In this document: in pieces, positions 20,733 to 21,159 of the stretch
How positions within the stretch are numbered: position 1 is the stretch's first letter
How the letters are laid out: each line of letters opens with the position of its first letter
Source: JAMWZF01 sp041628615
GTDB lineage: Bacteria > Pseudomonadota > Alphaproteobacteria > Rhodobacterales > Rhodobacteraceae
Assembly: GCA_041628615.1 (NCBI GenBank)
Contig: JBFKOW010000044.1
Coordinates: forward strand, 1 to 21,159
Length of the DNA stretch: 21,159 nt
Direction of reading: 5' to 3'
Notes under the pieces: generated by a model
Database searches by the model: none
What the model was told of the DNA's origin: nothing
What the model saw: the letters and a program-made list of their open reading frames with translations, nothing else
Program-made: the position numbers and the translations under genes

Positions 20733-21159
20733 CTAACCCCCTTGCTGAACAACCGATTGCGAGAATTCGTAAAGGTCGAGAATGCGCCGGTCCGCGTCTC
20801 CCGTGGCGAACCTCAGCCGGGTTTCGGCCCGCCCGGCCGCGGTCCCGAAGCCGGCCCAGAGCTGTTTCAGGAACGGATCCACCGCCGCCGCGGCGAGCAC
20901 TTCCTCGCGGGCCCGGCCGTCGCCGAAGCGGGTTACCCGTTCGAGGCAGTCGCCCCATTCGAGGAAGAACCGGCGCTGCGCGGTCCAGGCCATCTCGACC
21001 GCCTCGGCGTCGGTCAGTGCCGCCTCGGCGTTCTCGACCAGCGACAGGCAGTCCTCGTTCAGCGCGTGGAGGTAGGACAGGTGCTGGTACACCTTGACCA
21101 CGGGCAGGGCGGCCTGCGCCGGATCGCCGACGTCGATGTAGTCGAGCATCTCCTGGCCG
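20733..21159 (-). CDS. Unknown soluble protein, N-terminus probably outside the window
   Basis: The minus-strand frame runs from the right edge to the TAG at 20735-20733. The first ATG inside (21149) would give 138 residues, but the frame is still open upstream and GGAG sits immediately before that ATG, too close to act as its ribosome site, so the true start is likely beyond the edge. The sequence is helical and acidic (VYQHLSYLHALNEDCLSLVE, AWTAQRRFFLEWGDCLERV, RRILDLYEFSQSVVQQGG), with no signal peptide or known motif visible. It is directly followed by the small membrane-protein gene and appears to lead the same transcript. Confidence 0.65.
   Translation of the reverse strand, partial: GQEMLDYIDVGDPAQAALPVVKVYQHLSYLHALNEDCLSLVENAEAALTDAEAVEMAWTAQRRFFLEWGDCLERVTRFGDGRAREEVLAAAAVDPFLKQLWAGFGTAAGRAETRLRFATGDADRRILDLYEFSQSVVQQGG

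Noticed and set aside
1..21159. Mobile element, prophage or genomic island boundary
   Set aside because: No transposase, integrase, tRNA gene or terminal inverted repeats were seen, and composition looks even; the only repeats are the peptide-gene cores.

Overview
The window is very GC-rich, densely coded chromosome from an alphaproteobacterium, most likely a member of Rhodobacterales. This is inferred from the Mur/Fur-type regulator, the PHB-type 3-hydroxybutyrate dehydrogenase, the FNR-type box and the gene style; no rRNA or other taxonomic marker is present. No tRNA, rRNA, CRISPR array, insertion sequence or phage gene was seen. Most genes are ordinary metabolism or transport. The exceptions are a family of near-identical tiny secreted/membrane peptides, a probable small RNA, and a patch of frameshifted genes.

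Layout. 1-4775 (minus): a tight array running from a FemAB/GNAT-like protein through a decayed membrane-protein gene, a frameshifted phzF, a Mur/Fur regulator and an EamA transporter into enolase, which is cut by the left edge. 4821-4958 (plus): a 45-residue single-helix membrane protein. 5070-7538 (minus): an acyl-CoA ligase, a FrnE-type DsbA protein and a two-helix K+ channel, joined by overlapping start/stop codons. A divergent XRE-cupin regulator (7605-8231) may control them. 8277-8510 (minus): a 77-residue hypothetical protein with an FNR/CRP-type box upstream. 8734-10551 (minus): a peptide/oligopeptide-type solute-binding protein with a strong terminator. 10631-10741 (plus): an orphan promoter plus intrinsic terminator, best read as a ~76-nt sRNA. 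10859-11644 (plus): 3-hydroxybutyrate dehydrogenase.

11720-14552 holds four paralogous peptides of 71-79 residues, all on the minus strand. Each has a signal peptide, a near-invariant acidic segment and a C-terminal membrane helix. Three lie in tandem. The fourth sits 1.8 kb away, directly upstream of a 2OG-Fe(II) oxygenase gene. A patatin-like phospholipase gene (plus) lies between the two groups. The peptides share a 128-nt core, of which 53 nt are identical in all four copies including silent positions, while their signal peptides and tails differ. This is the most novel feature of the window.

14651-21159: a DUF502 membrane protein with a palindrome inside its candidate promoter; a pseudouridine salvage pair (PfkB-type kinase and pseudouridine-5'-phosphate glycosidase, ATGA-coupled); a divergent DUF4198 / HupE-UreJ pair whose start codons touch, probably concerned with metal handling; and a coupled three-gene unit (unknown protein, two-helix membrane protein, family-3 solute-binding protein) running off the right edge.
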